64,000 nt of DNA from Kiritimatiellia bacterium (lineage in GTDB: Bacteria; Verrucomicrobiota; Kiritimatiellia; JAFGHX01), in NCBI GenBank assembly GCA_016929905.1, contig JAFGHX010000193.1, positions 1 through 64,000 on the forward strand, written 5' to 3'. Below are positions 34,202 through 43,133 of this stretch, one piece after another. A model generated the notes under the pieces. The model was not told the DNA's origin. It made no database searches and saw nothing but the letters and a program-made list of their open reading frames with translations. The stretch's first letter is position 1, and the number at the start of each line of letters is the position of its first letter. The translations under genes and the position numbers were made by a program.

Positions 34202-36403
34202 ATGAAGAGACGAGGGATCGTCATGCCGGCGCTCGTCATGGCGCTGGCGTGGTGCCACACGACCGCCGCGGCCGTGGGCTGGAGCGCGGTCGAGCAACCG
34301 GACCTGGCCAAGGCCCTGGATGAGGCGCCCGAGCTGGCGATCGAGGAGTTGGAGGCGGGAGGGCGAAGCGTCGTGGCTTACAAGCTGCACTTCCTGGTTC
34401 CGAACCCGGACGCACAGACCTACGACGTCCTGCAAGCCTACTACAAGGAATACCAGGGGCCAACATGGCTGTACGTGATCGACCTGGGCACCGGAGAAGT
34501 GAAGCGGCACCGCTGGCCGGACAAGCGGCAATGGCACTTGACGGGCCGCGCCCTGGGCCCGGACGGCAAGTACTACCTGGCCACGCCGAACGCAGGGTAC
34601 GGTGCGGCGGCGGAAAGGGCGCGGCAAGGCCTGCCCGTGGGCATGGAACTGCGGGTCTATGACCCGGCGACCAACGAGCTGGAGGACCGGGGCGTGATCG
34701 TGCCCGACCTGGGCGGTGAGATCCGGCCTTTGCAGTGCGGGCCGGACGGCAAGATCTACGGAGCGGGCAGCTACCTGAAGCTGGGACGGGTCGGTGTCTA
34801 TTCCTACGATCCCAAGACGCGCGAGGTGCGCAACTACGGGCCGGTTGGGCCCAAGCAGCCGGGCGGCGGTGTGTGGACGGGCTGGGGCATCCATGTGGAC
34901 AAGACCCACATCTATACCGTGAGCGGGCGGAAGCCCTACTATGTGGTTGCGGTCAACATCGAGACCGGCGAGGACCGGGTGATCCTCGAGGCGCCGATGG
35001 GCGGCAGCATCAACATGGGCGGAGAGCTGTACGAAGCGCCGGGAGTCAAGTCGTCCACGCGGTATTGGTGGCGCGACGGCCAAGCGATCGTCTGGACCAA
35101 TGAGATTGCGCCGTGGCGCGTGGAGCGGGAGCCGGCAGGCGAGGCAGAGGCCGGGAAACCGGAACGCGCGCCCAAACCCGAGATCCACAAGGGCGAGCTG
35201 TACCCCGACGCACAGGGCCGCGCCAAACTCTGGTTCCGGCCCGCCAAGGGGAGCGCGGACGCCGGCTCGGGAGCGCGCGATTGGAAGGCGATCGCGTTGG
35301 AAGGGATCGAGACCTACCCGTTCAGGATCGGCTACCTGGCCCCGCTGCCCGACGGCCGCATCTTTGTGCACGGCGACGAATATCTGTCCTCGTACGTTTT
35401 CGATCCGAAGACCGGGCGCTCAACGCGCTTGGGCGACGGAGGCGGCGCGCCCGGCCGTTACGTGCTGCATGCCGGCAAACTCTACTGGGGGGCGTATGCG
35501 GGCGGCCAGGTCTATGTCTACGACCCGACCCGGCCCTGGACGCTCCAGAAGGGCGGCCCGCCGGGGCATCCGGCGCCGGAGGAAACCAGTACGGCCTGCA
35601 ATCCGCGCAGGATCGCCTGGCTGAAGGGTAAGTATCGCATGAGCTATTGCCTCAGCTCCGCCAAGGGCGCGGACGGCCGGCCCTACTTCGGCGGCTATGG
35701 CGTTCGAGATTACCCCGGCGGCATGCTGTGCTGGATCGATCCCGAGACCCATGAAGCCGGCGGCATGTGGCGGCCGTTCAGCGGGTATGTGCCCCACTGG
35801 CTCACCACCGCGCTGGACGGCCGGCTGATCGTCGCCTCCACCCGCACCGCGTCCGACGAGTTGAACGAGTTCAAGAGCCCGCCGGAAGCCAAGCTGTTCC
35901 TCTATGACGTGAACGCGCGGCGGATCGTACGCGAAATCGTGCCCGTGCACGGCTCGCCGAACATGGGGCCGGTCCTCGAAGTCGCACCCGGCCGCCTGCT
36001 CGGGGTCGCGGGCGTGCGCGGCAAGGAGCGCTACAACGCCGGCATCCTATACGGGCTCGACGCGCGGTCCGGCGAGGTCCTGTTCCGTAAGCCGCTCCCG
36101 CGCGACGTGCCGCTGCGTACAAGTTGGCTCACTTGGCACTGCGACTACCGGATGGGACCGGACGGCTGCATCTACACATTCCTGGGCAAGGGCGATTCGC
36201 CTCGGCGCGACCCCGACGAATGGCACACACTCGTGCGCATCCACCCGAAAGATGCGCGCGTGGAACCGGTCGGCCGGCTCAAACAGATCGGGCGCATGCT
36301 CTTTGCCGGACCCGACCTCTACCTCACCGGCACGGAGCACCTGCGCCGCATCCGCGGGGTGGCCGCGGCGCCAGGCGGCAGAAGGGTTTCGGCGGGACAA
36401 TAG
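34202..36403 (+). CDS. Secreted beta-propeller protein
   Basis: A 733-aa protein. The ATG at 34202 is preferred over the ATG at 34196, because GGAGG ends only 1 nt before 34196. A signal peptide (VMPALVMALAWCHTTAAA) is present. Many blades of propeller type recur (DLGTGEVKRHRWPDKRQWHLTG, GPDGKIYGAG, YDPKTREVRNYGP, DPKTGRSTRLGD), as in SMP-30/PQQ-like or YncE-like propellers. No catalytic motif is recognised. It follows the beta-helix gene and is probably co-expressed with it. Confidence 0.7.
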   Translation: MKRRGIVMPALVMALAWCHTTAAAVGWSAVEQPDLAKALDEAPELAIEELEAGGRSVVAYKLHFLVPNPDAQTYDVLQAYYKEYQGPTWLYVIDLGTGEVKRHRWPDKRQWHLTGRALGPDGKYYLATPNAGYGAAAERARQGLPVGMELRVYDPATNELEDRGVIVPDLGGEIRPLQCGPDGKIYGAGSYLKLGRVGVYSYDPKTREVRNYGPVGPKQPGGGVWTGWGIHVDKTHIYTVSGRKPYYVVAVNIETGEDRVILEAPMGGSINMGGELYEAPGVKSSTRYWWRDGQAIVWTNEIAPWRVEREPAGEAEAGKPERAPKPEIHKGELYPDAQGRAKLWFRPAKGSADAGSGARDWKAIALEGIETYPFRIGYLAPLPDGRIFVHGDEYLSSYVFDPKTGRSTRLGDGGGAPGRYVLHAGKLYWGAYAGGQVYVYDPTRPWTLQKGGPPGHPAPEETSTACNPRRIAWLKGKYRMSYCLSSAKGADGRPYFGGYGVRDYPGGMLCWIDPETHEAGGMWRPFSGYVPHWLTTALDGRLIVASTRTASDELNEFKSPPEAKLFLYDVNARRIVREIVPVHGSPNMGPVLEVAPGRLLGVAGVRGKERYNAGILYGLDARSGEVLFRKPLPRDVPLRTSWLTWHCDYRMGPDGCIYTFLGKGDSPRRDPDEWHTLVRIHPKDARVEPVGRLKQIGRMLFAGPDLYLTGTEHLRRIRGVAAAPGGRRVSAGQ

Positions 36404-36503
36404 GCGCTAACGCGGACTTGAGGGGCTGTTGCCCAAATCTGCTTGAGCCGCGTTGCTGCCGATCTTCCTCTCCGGCAAGGCATGCGTAGGGATTTGCCCC
36501 GGG

Positions 36504-37904
36504 TCAGGGCCGCGCTGCGTACAGTTCCGCCAAATCATGCCATGCTGCCCGCCGGTCTCGCCGGGGGATGCGCTTGGGCAGGGTTCGTACGAAGAGATGT
36601 CGTCCGATCGTGGCATTTCTAGGGTTTGGGTAGGCGCGCACCTTGTCCTCAAGCTGCTCCTGCGCAGCATGGACCGACTTCACCCGTCCCCACTTGCACT
36701 CCCCGATATCCGTCCAGCCGTCCTGGCGCAACCCGACAACGTCTATCTGGACGGCCCTGTCCCAGTACTCCCCGACATCAAAGGCCGCCGTCAAGCCTTG
36801 GGACGCATAGAGCTCCGGCATCGCCTCACGACACAACTGCTCGAAACAGATCCCGAAATAGGACTCCAGTCCAGGGCGAACAAGGTTCCGCAACGCGTTG
36901 TCTGCACCCATCTGTAGAATGTAACTGGTGTTCGGGTACACAAATCGGAACCAGAAACGGAGTACCGGGTCGTCCAGTGTATATCGAACGTGACGCTGCG
37001 CAGGCTTGGCTCCCGTCAACGGATGCCGGCGGGCAACGTAACCCAATTCGACCAACTGGTGCAGGTAGTAGTGCAGCGCCCGCTCGTCCAATCCCGTCGC
37101 CCGTGAGATCTCTTTGTTGGCCGCGCAACCCGAGGCAATGGCCATCAGTACGGCGTAGTAGTTCTCCGTCTCACGCAACTCCTCGCGCAACAGGAACTCC
37201 GGTTCCCGATAGAGCGTGGCAAACTCGTCGAGAAAGTTCGCCGCAATGTTCCTTTCCACCGATTCGCGGTCGGACAGACAGGAGAGGTACAAAGGAATAC
37301 CGCCGCATAAGAAATAGGCTCTTGCCCGATCTACGGCCGAATAACGCGGATGGAAATCGGCCGCCTCTCGATACGAAAACGGGCGCAGCTGGATCTGCGC
37401 CGTTCGCCTGCCAAACAGCGGGCTCTTCCTGCCCAGGACCTCCCGCTCCATGAACCCCACGTATGAGCCGCATAGAATCAGAAGCACGTTGCCCGAGGAC
37501 TTCCAACGGCGATCCCACAGCTCCTGGAGTACCGAGGGCAGTTCGGAGCTTGCGCCGACCGTCCGCTGAAACTCGTCAAACACCAAGATCAACTTGCCCG
37601 CGCGTTTCCATGTGCTGGTGACTGTGTCCAGGACCTCCTTCCAACCGGCAGCCGGCGCACCTGCCAGTAGCGGCTCATCCAGCGCAATCGCCGCCCCCTG
37701 AAGGAACTCCCGCATCTGCAGACTGGCTGCCGCTTTCTTCCCGAGAAAGTACACGCAAGGTTTGCCCCTGGCAAAATGCAGTATTAACTCACTCTTCCCG
37801 ACCCGACGCCGGCCGTAGACCGGTATCATCTGGCTGCATTCCGCCGAGTACGCCCGCTCCAGCGCTTTGAGCTCATTCCTTCTGCCAATGAATGCCCTGG
37901 CCAT
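36504..37904 (-). CDS. AAA ATPase with C-terminal DUF234/nuclease-like domain
   Basis: A 466-aa protein. The start is the ATG at 37904, with GGAGG upstream; the frame opens earlier at 37943. Walker A is GRRRVGKSE (31-39) and Walker B is LILVFDEFQ (about 112-120). A winged-helix segment (RATGLDERALHYYLHQLVELGY) links to a C-terminal PD-(D/E)xK-like core (DIGECKW, about 418). This matches the bacterial/archaeal ATPase-DUF234 family, whose role is unsettled (often treated as defence- or mobile-element-linked). An AT-rich upstream stretch (37925-37985) with TGTCAA/TTGACA inverted repeats may hold its promoter. Lower GC than its neighbours suggests transfer. Confidence 0.85.
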   Translation of the reverse strand: MARAFIGRRNELKALERAYSAECSQMIPVYGRRRVGKSELILHFARGKPCVYFLGKKAAASLQMREFLQGAAIALDEPLLAGAPAAGWKEVLDTVTSTWKRAGKLILVFDEFQRTVGASSELPSVLQELWDRRWKSSGNVLLILCGSYVGFMEREVLGRKSPLFGRRTAQIQLRPFSYREAADFHPRYSAVDRARAYFLCGGIPLYLSCLSDRESVERNIAANFLDEFATLYREPEFLLREELRETENYYAVLMAIASGCAANKEISRATGLDERALHYYLHQLVELGYVARRHPLTGAKPAQRHVRYTLDDPVLRFWFRFVYPNTSYILQMGADNALRNLVRPGLESYFGICFEQLCREAMPELYASQGLTAAFDVGEYWDRAVQIDVVGLRQDGWTDIGECKWGRVKSVHAAQEQLEDKVRAYPNPRNATIGRHLFVRTLPKRIPRRDRRAAWHDLAELYAARP

Positions 37905-38008
37905 ACCATGCCTCCAGTCTTGGGAGACTATATTCATAGGCAATTATGTCAAGTTTTATTTTGACAAGTTATAATTTGGTTATCGCGTTGAAACCGAAGT
38001 CCCTTTTC

Positions 38009-38035
38009 TGATAGGTATTCGGCTCGGGCGTCATA
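38009..38035 (+). promoter_or_regulatory. Predicted ECF promoter, copy C, with conserved leader
   Basis: TGATAGGTAT (38009-38018), an 11-nt spacer, then GTCATA (38030-38035), 109 nt before the beta-helix gene at 38144. The next 45 nt (CCGGGTAGAACCGGCCGGGG, then AAGAACCCAGGCC) nearly match the leader of copy B. Confidence 0.65.
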
Positions 38036-38143
38036 TCCGGGTAGAACCGGCCGGGGAAGAACCCAGGCCCGTCGCGCCGCGATCCGGGAGAGTCTCTCGG
38101 GAACGGGGGTCCTGAAGGTCCGGAATCACAAGGAGGGTACGAG

Positions 38144-39478
38144 ATGAAGCGGAACTCGATAGACGGGTCTGAAGCTCGGCGGCACGTTGCGACGGCCTGC
38201 GTGTGCATCGCCGCGGCGTTGACCATGCACGATCTTTGCGCCAATGCCGCCACCTACTACGTCGCCCCAACAGGCAAGGCCACGAATCCGGGCACGGAGG
38301 CGGAACCGTTCGCCGGCGTGGCGGACGCGGCGCCGGCCCTGAGACCCGGCGACACGGTGCTGATCCGCGCGGGCACCTATGCCCCGTTCACGATCAACGA
38401 CGTGCACGGAACCGAACAGGCCCCCATCACGATAAAGACTTGTCCCGGCGAACGGGTGACGTTCGACCGGACGCTGAACCTGGATTTCAAGGGCCAGAGC
38501 AGCGTGATTCTCGTGCGGGGCGGCTCCTATCTCGTGTTCGACGGCTTCGAGATCACCGACTCGGCCCCGATCATGCAGAAGCTCCATGAGATCGACCTGA
38601 AAACGGAGGAAGGCCTTCGCATCCACAGGAAACAAATCAACCCGCGGGGCGGCGGGCTCGGCTTCTACGCGCTCAACGGCGTGTACCCCCATCACCTGAC
38701 CGCGCAGAACCTGCACATTCATCATGTGTCAGGCGTGGGCATCCAGGCCTACCAAACGCACGACGGGCACCGCTTCTTGAACAATCACATTCACGACGTG
38801 GGCAAGTACGGGGTCTATCTCAAACAGCGGAACCTCGTGTTCAAGGGCAATGTGATTCATCATTGCGTGGGCATGGGCGCGCAGTTCGGGAATGAAAAGT
38901 ATCCCCTCTACGATTGCGTGATTGAAGACAACATCTGCTACAACAACGGGACCCGCCTCTATTTGTGGCCGCTGCGCGGCAAGCCGAACAACACTCGGCT
39001 GTATGGCGAGGGCATCAACATCTGGCACGGCACGGGCAATCTGGTCCGCAACAACGTCGCCTACAACAACACGAACTGCGGCATCCTGGTGAATGGAGGC
39101 GGCACACCGGGCGAGAACCGCATCTTCAACAACAGCTGTGTCGGCAACGGCAGGTTCGGCATCAGCACGACCGGCAGATCCGTGGTTCGCAACAACATCG
39201 TCTTTGGGAACAAGGAAGGCGCGTTCCGATTCAGAGACAAGCGCGCAACCGAGGACCACAACCTGACGGACGCCGACCCGCTCTTTGCCGATGCGGCCAA
39301 GGCCGATTTCCGGCTCAAACCCGGCAGCCCGGCGATCGATGCCGGGATGCCTCTCGACGACGTGGATCGAGACTGTACGGGTGTCGCGCGCCCACAGGGC
39401 AAGGCGCACGATCTCGGCGCATACGAGTGGCGACGGACAGACACGGACGAACACGGGACGGCGAGCGTGGACTACTGA
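38144..39478 (+). CDS. Secreted right-handed beta-helix protein
   Basis: A 444-aa protein. The start is the ATG at 38144, with AAGGAGGGTACGAG upstream. A signal peptide ends near CANAATYY. Mature features are ATYYVAPTGKATNPGTEAEPF, then many helix turns (NLHIHHVSGVGIQAYQ, NNHIHDVGKYGVYL, RNNVAYNN) and a C-terminal DLGAYEW. The last residues (RRTDTDEHG) are encoded by an R4 repeat. The 3' end overlaps the convergent gene at 39472 by 7 bp. Driven by predicted ECF promoter C. Confidence 0.85.
   Translation: MKRNSIDGSEARRHVATACVCIAAALTMHDLCANAATYYVAPTGKATNPGTEAEPFAGVADAAPALRPGDTVLIRAGTYAPFTINDVHGTEQAPITIKTCPGERVTFDRTLNLDFKGQSSVILVRGGSYLVFDGFEITDSAPIMQKLHEIDLKTEEGLRIHRKQINPRGGGLGFYALNGVYPHHLTAQNLHIHHVSGVGIQAYQTHDGHRFLNNHIHDVGKYGVYLKQRNLVFKGNVIHHCVGMGAQFGNEKYPLYDCVIEDNICYNNGTRLYLWPLRGKPNNTRLYGEGINIWHGTGNLVRNNVAYNNTNCGILVNGGGTPGENRIFNNSCVGNGRFGISTTGRSVVRNNIVFGNKEGAFRFRDKRATEDHNLTDADPLFADAAKADFRLKPGSPAIDAGMPLDDVDRDCTGVARPQGKAHDLGAYEWRRTDTDEHGTASVDY
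39431..39457. repeat. R4 repeat inside the coding 3' end
   Basis: CGACGGACAGACACGGACGA and following bases match the intergenic repeat at 23025. Here it is translated and extends the beta-helix protein with RRTDTDEHG. Confidence 0.8.
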
Positions 39479-40866
39479 TTGCTGCCCAGTCTTTGCGCAG
39501 CCGGGATTGGCCCGAACATCTGTTCTATGGCCGAAGTCAAGAGTCCGTCGTCGCGGGGCATGCCGTGGGTCACGGAGCGGCGGCCGGCCAGGGCGAGCGC
39601 CTCCTTGATCCGCTGGTCCATCGGCCACGGCCAGAGCGGCTCGTCGGTGAGTTGGCCGTCGACGTAACGGCGGGCGACTTGCGCGCCGTGCGGCGAGGTG
39701 AAGATGCTGGACACCTCCGAAACGGAGCGGCCATGCTCGACATCCTCGAGCTCGACCCCGTAGCGCGCGCCGAGTTCGGCGCCGCCCACCGCCGTGAAAC
39801 CGTGTACCCGGCGGCCGGTGACCTCCGCGTTGCGTGGGTGCGAGAAGGCGAGCGGCGCCACACGCGTGTGGGTGCCGGGCTCAATATAGGCGACGTTGTC
39901 GCGGAATTCGATATCGCCCTCGCGCGGCATCCCGAAGACCCGCGGCGCCTGATACCTGTCCGTGCCACGCACGTAGCCGATGCAGCCGAGAATCTTGCTG
40001 TGCGTGAACCAGCCCGGGTCGCTCGGGTCGAGCCGATCGGAGGCGAACACGCCGTAGGGCTGATCGACCGCGTAGTTACGCATGGGCTTGTCTTTTCTCG
40101 GGTGCGATTTCAGGCGGACGCAGAGAGGATAGTCCTCTTTCAGTTGTTCCGCGCTCCAGGTGCCGACGCAGTTTTCGAGCAGTGTGTGATAACTGTGATA
40201 CAGGAGCGAGAAGGTCATCTTCGGGCCGATCTCATGGTAGCCTTCCCAGCGGCCCCACGCGCGGCGGATCGTCGTGTGCCTGCAACTGAACGGGCAGAAG
40301 GTCTTGCGCCCGACCCCGAACCCGGCGACATCCTCCAGCAGGATGTGGTCACTGTAGTTCAGCGCCCACACGCCCGAATTGCCGTTGTCCTTGGCGTCCC
40401 ACGCGACGACGCGCCGGACGACGATGTGGCTCGAGCCTTCGCCGCGTCTTCTGCCGCTGATCGCGATGGCGGACCCGCTCAAGTGGCTGGGCCGGCCGCC
40501 CCGGCACGCATTGAACCCCTCGAGCACGAACCAGGCGTTGCGAGACAGATGTACGGGCCGGCGCTGATTCTCGCCGTCGATCAGCACGCTGCCGTCGTTG
40601 AGCGCCTTCACGGTAATCGGCCGGTCGGGCTCGCCCGCCATGCCCTCGGGCGGCACGAGCATGGAGTCCTCGCCCGTGTAGGTGCCGTCCAGTAAGAGCA
40701 GCGTGTCGCCGGGGCCGGCTTTCGGCCAGAAATCGGCGATTTTGAAGGGGCTCTGCGGCGTGCGCCCGTCGCCCGCGCCGTTTGGGGAGGCGTAGTAGGT
40801 GACGGCCGTCGCGCGGACGCATCCTGCCAACAGTACCGCAACCAGGAGACATGCTTTCGTGTTCAT
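39472..40866 (-). CDS. Secreted beta-helix lipoprotein, paralogue of 10779
   Basis: A 464-aa protein. The start is the ATG at 40866, with GAGGAGG 8 nt upstream. The N-terminus has a lipobox (LLAGC, Cys 16), so it may be lipid-anchored. The mature start (TYYASPNGAGDG...SPFKIADFWPKAGPGDTLLLLDG.Y) and the C-terminal block (DEPLWPWPMDQRIKEALA...SVTHGM...MFGPIP) closely match the protein at 10779-12236. It converges on and overlaps the end of the 38144 gene. Function unknown; the conserved tail is the best handle. Confidence 0.83.
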   Translation of the reverse strand: MNTKACLLVAVLLAGCVRATAVTYYASPNGAGDGRTPQSPFKIADFWPKAGPGDTLLLLDGTYTGEDSMLVPPEGMAGEPDRPITVKALNDGSVLIDGENQRRPVHLSRNAWFVLEGFNACRGGRPSHLSGSAIAISGRRRGEGSSHIVVRRVVAWDAKDNGNSGVWALNYSDHILLEDVAGFGVGRKTFCPFSCRHTTIRRAWGRWEGYHEIGPKMTFSLLYHSYHTLLENCVGTWSAEQLKEDYPLCVRLKSHPRKDKPMRNYAVDQPYGVFASDRLDPSDPGWFTHSKILGCIGYVRGTDRYQAPRVFGMPREGDIEFRDNVAYIEPGTHTRVAPLAFSHPRNAEVTGRRVHGFTAVGGAELGARYGVELEDVEHGRSVSEVSSIFTSPHGAQVARRYVDGQLTDEPLWPWPMDQRIKEALALAGRRSVTHGMPRDDGLLTSAIEQMFGPIPAAQRLGSNQ

Positions 40867-40989
40867 ATCCGTGTCCTCCTCGGGGTCTCTGTCAGGTTAG
40901 AACCCGCCGGGGAGAGTGTGTTCACAAGAAAGAGACGTCCATGTGCCCGTGAGGTCGGGGCGTGACAAGGAACAAACCGCCCATAGAGA

Positions 40990-41093
40990 CGGCTCGCGAG
41001 ACGCTCGCCCTCCAATCGGGAGCCGGACGTTGTCGGGTGGCTCCCATGGCAGAGACACGTGCTCGCAATGGAGGGCGAGCGTCTCGCGAGCCG
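40990..41093. repeat. R1 palindromic repeat, inverted pair
   Basis: The forward arm is at 40990-41014 and the inverted arm at 41069-41093. The spacer has GGGAGCC/GGCTCCC inner arms. It lies between the starts and ends of two minus-strand genes. Confidence 0.85.
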
Positions 41094-41138
41094 CGTCCCC
41101 GGCGCGACGAGGTTCTCGACAGGGTGTTTGACGAAGAT

Positions 41139-41969
41139 TTAGCCCCACACCCCCGGCTTGTTCCAGGACTGCGCCTTGTGCATCCTGGCCATGGCCTTCT
41201 GGTGTTCGCGGAAGTGCTTGGGCACATCCTTCATGGCGCGTGCCGCCTCTTGGAGGACCGCCGCAATGGCGTCCGCGTCGGACAACTTCAGGCCCTTGCG
41301 GGGGCCGGTATGCGCCAGGGCATGACCGTAGCTGTACGGTGCGGTCACACTGCACGCGCGCAGCTTGCCCATCGCGGCGAGCGGGTCGGGCCCGGCGCTC
41401 TTGCCGCGGGCGGGCTTGTCGACCGTGCCGGCCGGGTCGAACGCGCCGTGCAGGCCGAGTATCTTCATGGCGCCGAGCACGCACCCGTCCTCGCCGAACG
41501 GGAGATCGGCCTTTCGCATTTGCGCCATGATCTGATCGTACGGTCTGATCCGTATGACGACCTTGCCCGTTGCCTGGTACAGATCGCGTATGATGCATTC
41601 GAGCACGAAACTCATGGGCCCGTGCGAGGCGCACAGCACGACCCTGTTGAACCCCTTGTCGAGCAGTGCGCCGACAACAGCCTTCACGTAGTCCTGCGTG
41701 GCGCGCGTGGAGATGTCGACCGTGCCGGGCCACGGCCCCGTTGCGCCCGGGAATGAGTACCAGATCGGCGGGAGCGTCACGCACGTCCACTCCTTGGCCA
41801 GCAGCATGGCCATGGCCCAGTCCGTGAGGCCGTCGCAGCCGAGCGGCACATCCGGGCCGTGCATCTCGAAGCAGCCAACGGGCAGGATCGCCAGGTCGTT
41901 CTTGCGCAGGTACGCCTGCGCTTCGCGCGAACTCATCAACTCCAGCCGATACTTTGCGTATGGGATCAT
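41139..41969 (-). CDS. Creatininase-family amidohydrolase
   Basis: A 276-aa protein. The start is the ATG at 41969, with GGGAGGAGGCACG upstream; the ATG overlaps the stop of the sigma-4 gene (ATGA), suggesting translational coupling. The metal-site motif is GCFEMHGPDVPLGCD (Glu 35, His 37, Asp 46), and CASHGPMS replaces the usual NGHGGN. This is a creatininase/FAPy-deformylase superfamily protein. The changed second motif makes the substrate uncertain. No signal peptide. Confidence 0.8.
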   Translation of the reverse strand: MIPYAKYRLELMSSREAQAYLRKNDLAILPVGCFEMHGPDVPLGCDGLTDWAMAMLLAKEWTCVTLPPIWYSFPGATGPWPGTVDISTRATQDYVKAVVGALLDKGFNRVVLCASHGPMSFVLECIIRDLYQATGKVVIRIRPYDQIMAQMRKADLPFGEDGCVLGAMKILGLHGAFDPAGTVDKPARGKSAGPDPLAAMGKLRACSVTAPYSYGHALAHTGPRKGLKLSDADAIAAVLQEAARAMKDVPKHFREHQKAMARMHKAQSWNKPGVWG

Positions 41970-42673
41970 CGTGCCTCCTCCCAACTTGCTCGAAAACTTA
42001 CTCGAGAACCTGCTCGAGAACCCGACTTCGCCCTTCGTGGCTTCGTCGGGCACAGCTCACTCGACGCCGGATCCCGGATCCCGGATCCCGGCGCACCCCT
42101 CACGACACCCGACACCTCAGTTCCCGGGCTCACCTTCATCGACAGGCCCGCCGACGGACCGGGCTCGAGCCGGCGCGCCAGGAGCACGGCGGCCGCGATC
42201 AGCGTGCCGCAGGCCACCGCACATGCGACGGCCACGGCCATGGTCTTGAGCTTGGCCCAGAACATCGCCCGTATCGCGTCGTCTGCGATCCGTGCCGCCG
42301 CCGTTGCCGACGTGTGCCCCCCGACCACAGCCGCTATGGCCGTCGCCTGACAGGAGGCCACCAATTCGTCTGGCGCCCGCTTCGCCGCGCATTCCACAAA
42401 ATAGTCTGAAAGCGCAGCCGCCGAAATCATTACACCGCGCCGCGCCAGAATCCGGCGCAGCCGACTCATCGCACGCGAAATGCGCGCACCCACCGCCGTC
42501 GTCGAAACGCCCTGCGCCCGGGCGACTTCCGGGCAGGTGAACCCCTCGAGCAAATGCAGGATGACCGCCTCGCGGAACGGGTGGCGCAGGAGCGCGAGCG
42601 CATCGTTCAAATGCGCGTCCAGTTCCGTACACCCGGAGACACCGAATTCCACGCGTCTCGCCGCCTGCGCCAT
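41966..42673 (-). CDS. Sigma-70 region-4-only protein with membrane helix
   Basis: A 235-aa protein starting at the ATG at 42673 with GAGGAGG upstream. Only sigma region 4 is present (HPFREAVILHLLEGFTCPEVARAQG, STTAVGARISRAMSRL, about 30-75). No region 2 is encoded. After a linker comes a transmembrane helix (AVAVACAVACGTLIAAAVLLA, about 145-165). The final ~55 residues are encoded by tandem and dispersed repeats (ATCCCGG x3, an R5 unit, and 13-bp CTCGAGAAC units), so the tail is probably unselected or newly acquired. It may act as a membrane-linked regulator or be a degraded ECF factor. Confidence 0.7.
   Translation of the reverse strand: MAQAARRVEFGVSGCTELDAHLNDALALLRHPFREAVILHLLEGFTCPEVARAQGVSTTAVGARISRAMSRLRRILARRGVMISAAALSDYFVECAAKRAPDELVASCQATAIAAVVGGHTSATAAARIADDAIRAMFWAKLKTMAVAVACAVACGTLIAAAVLLARRLEPGPSAGLSMKVSPGTEVSGVVRGAPGSGIRDPASSELCPTKPRRAKSGSRAGSRVSFRASWEEAR
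41979..42091. repeat. Coding tandem repeats in the sigma-4 gene tail
   Basis: Three 12-13-bp units of TGCTCGAAAAC/TACTCGAGAAC/TGCTCGAGAAC lie at about 41984-42017. An R5 unit lies at 42026-42050, and three ATCCCGG units at 42071-42091. All fall within the last codons of the minus-strand gene. Confidence 0.75.
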
Positions 42674-43133
42674 CAGCCCGCCTCCTCAGGAGTTCCCGTT
42701 TCCACAGTGTCAGACCCCGCCGGACCGCGAAAGATAACGGGGTTCTTGTGCTCGCCGCCCCGGGGCAAATACGCTGACGATAGCGTTACCCGCAACCCAA
42801 GTAGGCCGGGCGTCCTCGCCCGGCCCTCCCTCGGCCGTGCGCGACGGTGCGCGGCCGAGGACGACCGCGCTACTCAGATACACGCCAAGACGTGTATGTT
42901 GATCGGAAAGCCGTCTGACTGCCGCCCGACGCAAATACGCTAACGTTGGCCGCGCTTCACCGAAGCGCAGGCCTCGGCTTCGGTGAAGCCGGGCCTACCC
43001 GGGACGTACACGCCAGAGCGTGTACGTCGCCCGGAAAGCGGCTTGACCTGAGCAGGGACGCCGGGGCGGGGATCAGTTCGCGTAACGACATGCCCCTTGA
43101 TGGCCCGAGGATGAATCACTACCCTACCCGTTC
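42674..43133. repeat. Intergenic composite of R2-family repeats
   Basis: No gene is seen. GCAAATACGCTGACG (42757) and GCAAATACGCTAACG (42930) resemble the inner arms of the 54-bp palindrome at 29147. An R2 element spans 42801-42873, with a tail ending TCGGAAAGCCGTCTGA as after the copy at 24497. A further palindrome lies at 42957-42990 (GCTTCACCGAAG / CTTCGGTGAAGC). Confidence 0.75.

Noticed and set aside
36626..37453. Plus-strand open frame opposite the DUF234 ATPase
   Set aside because: Arg/Pro-rich shadow with no ribosome-binding site.
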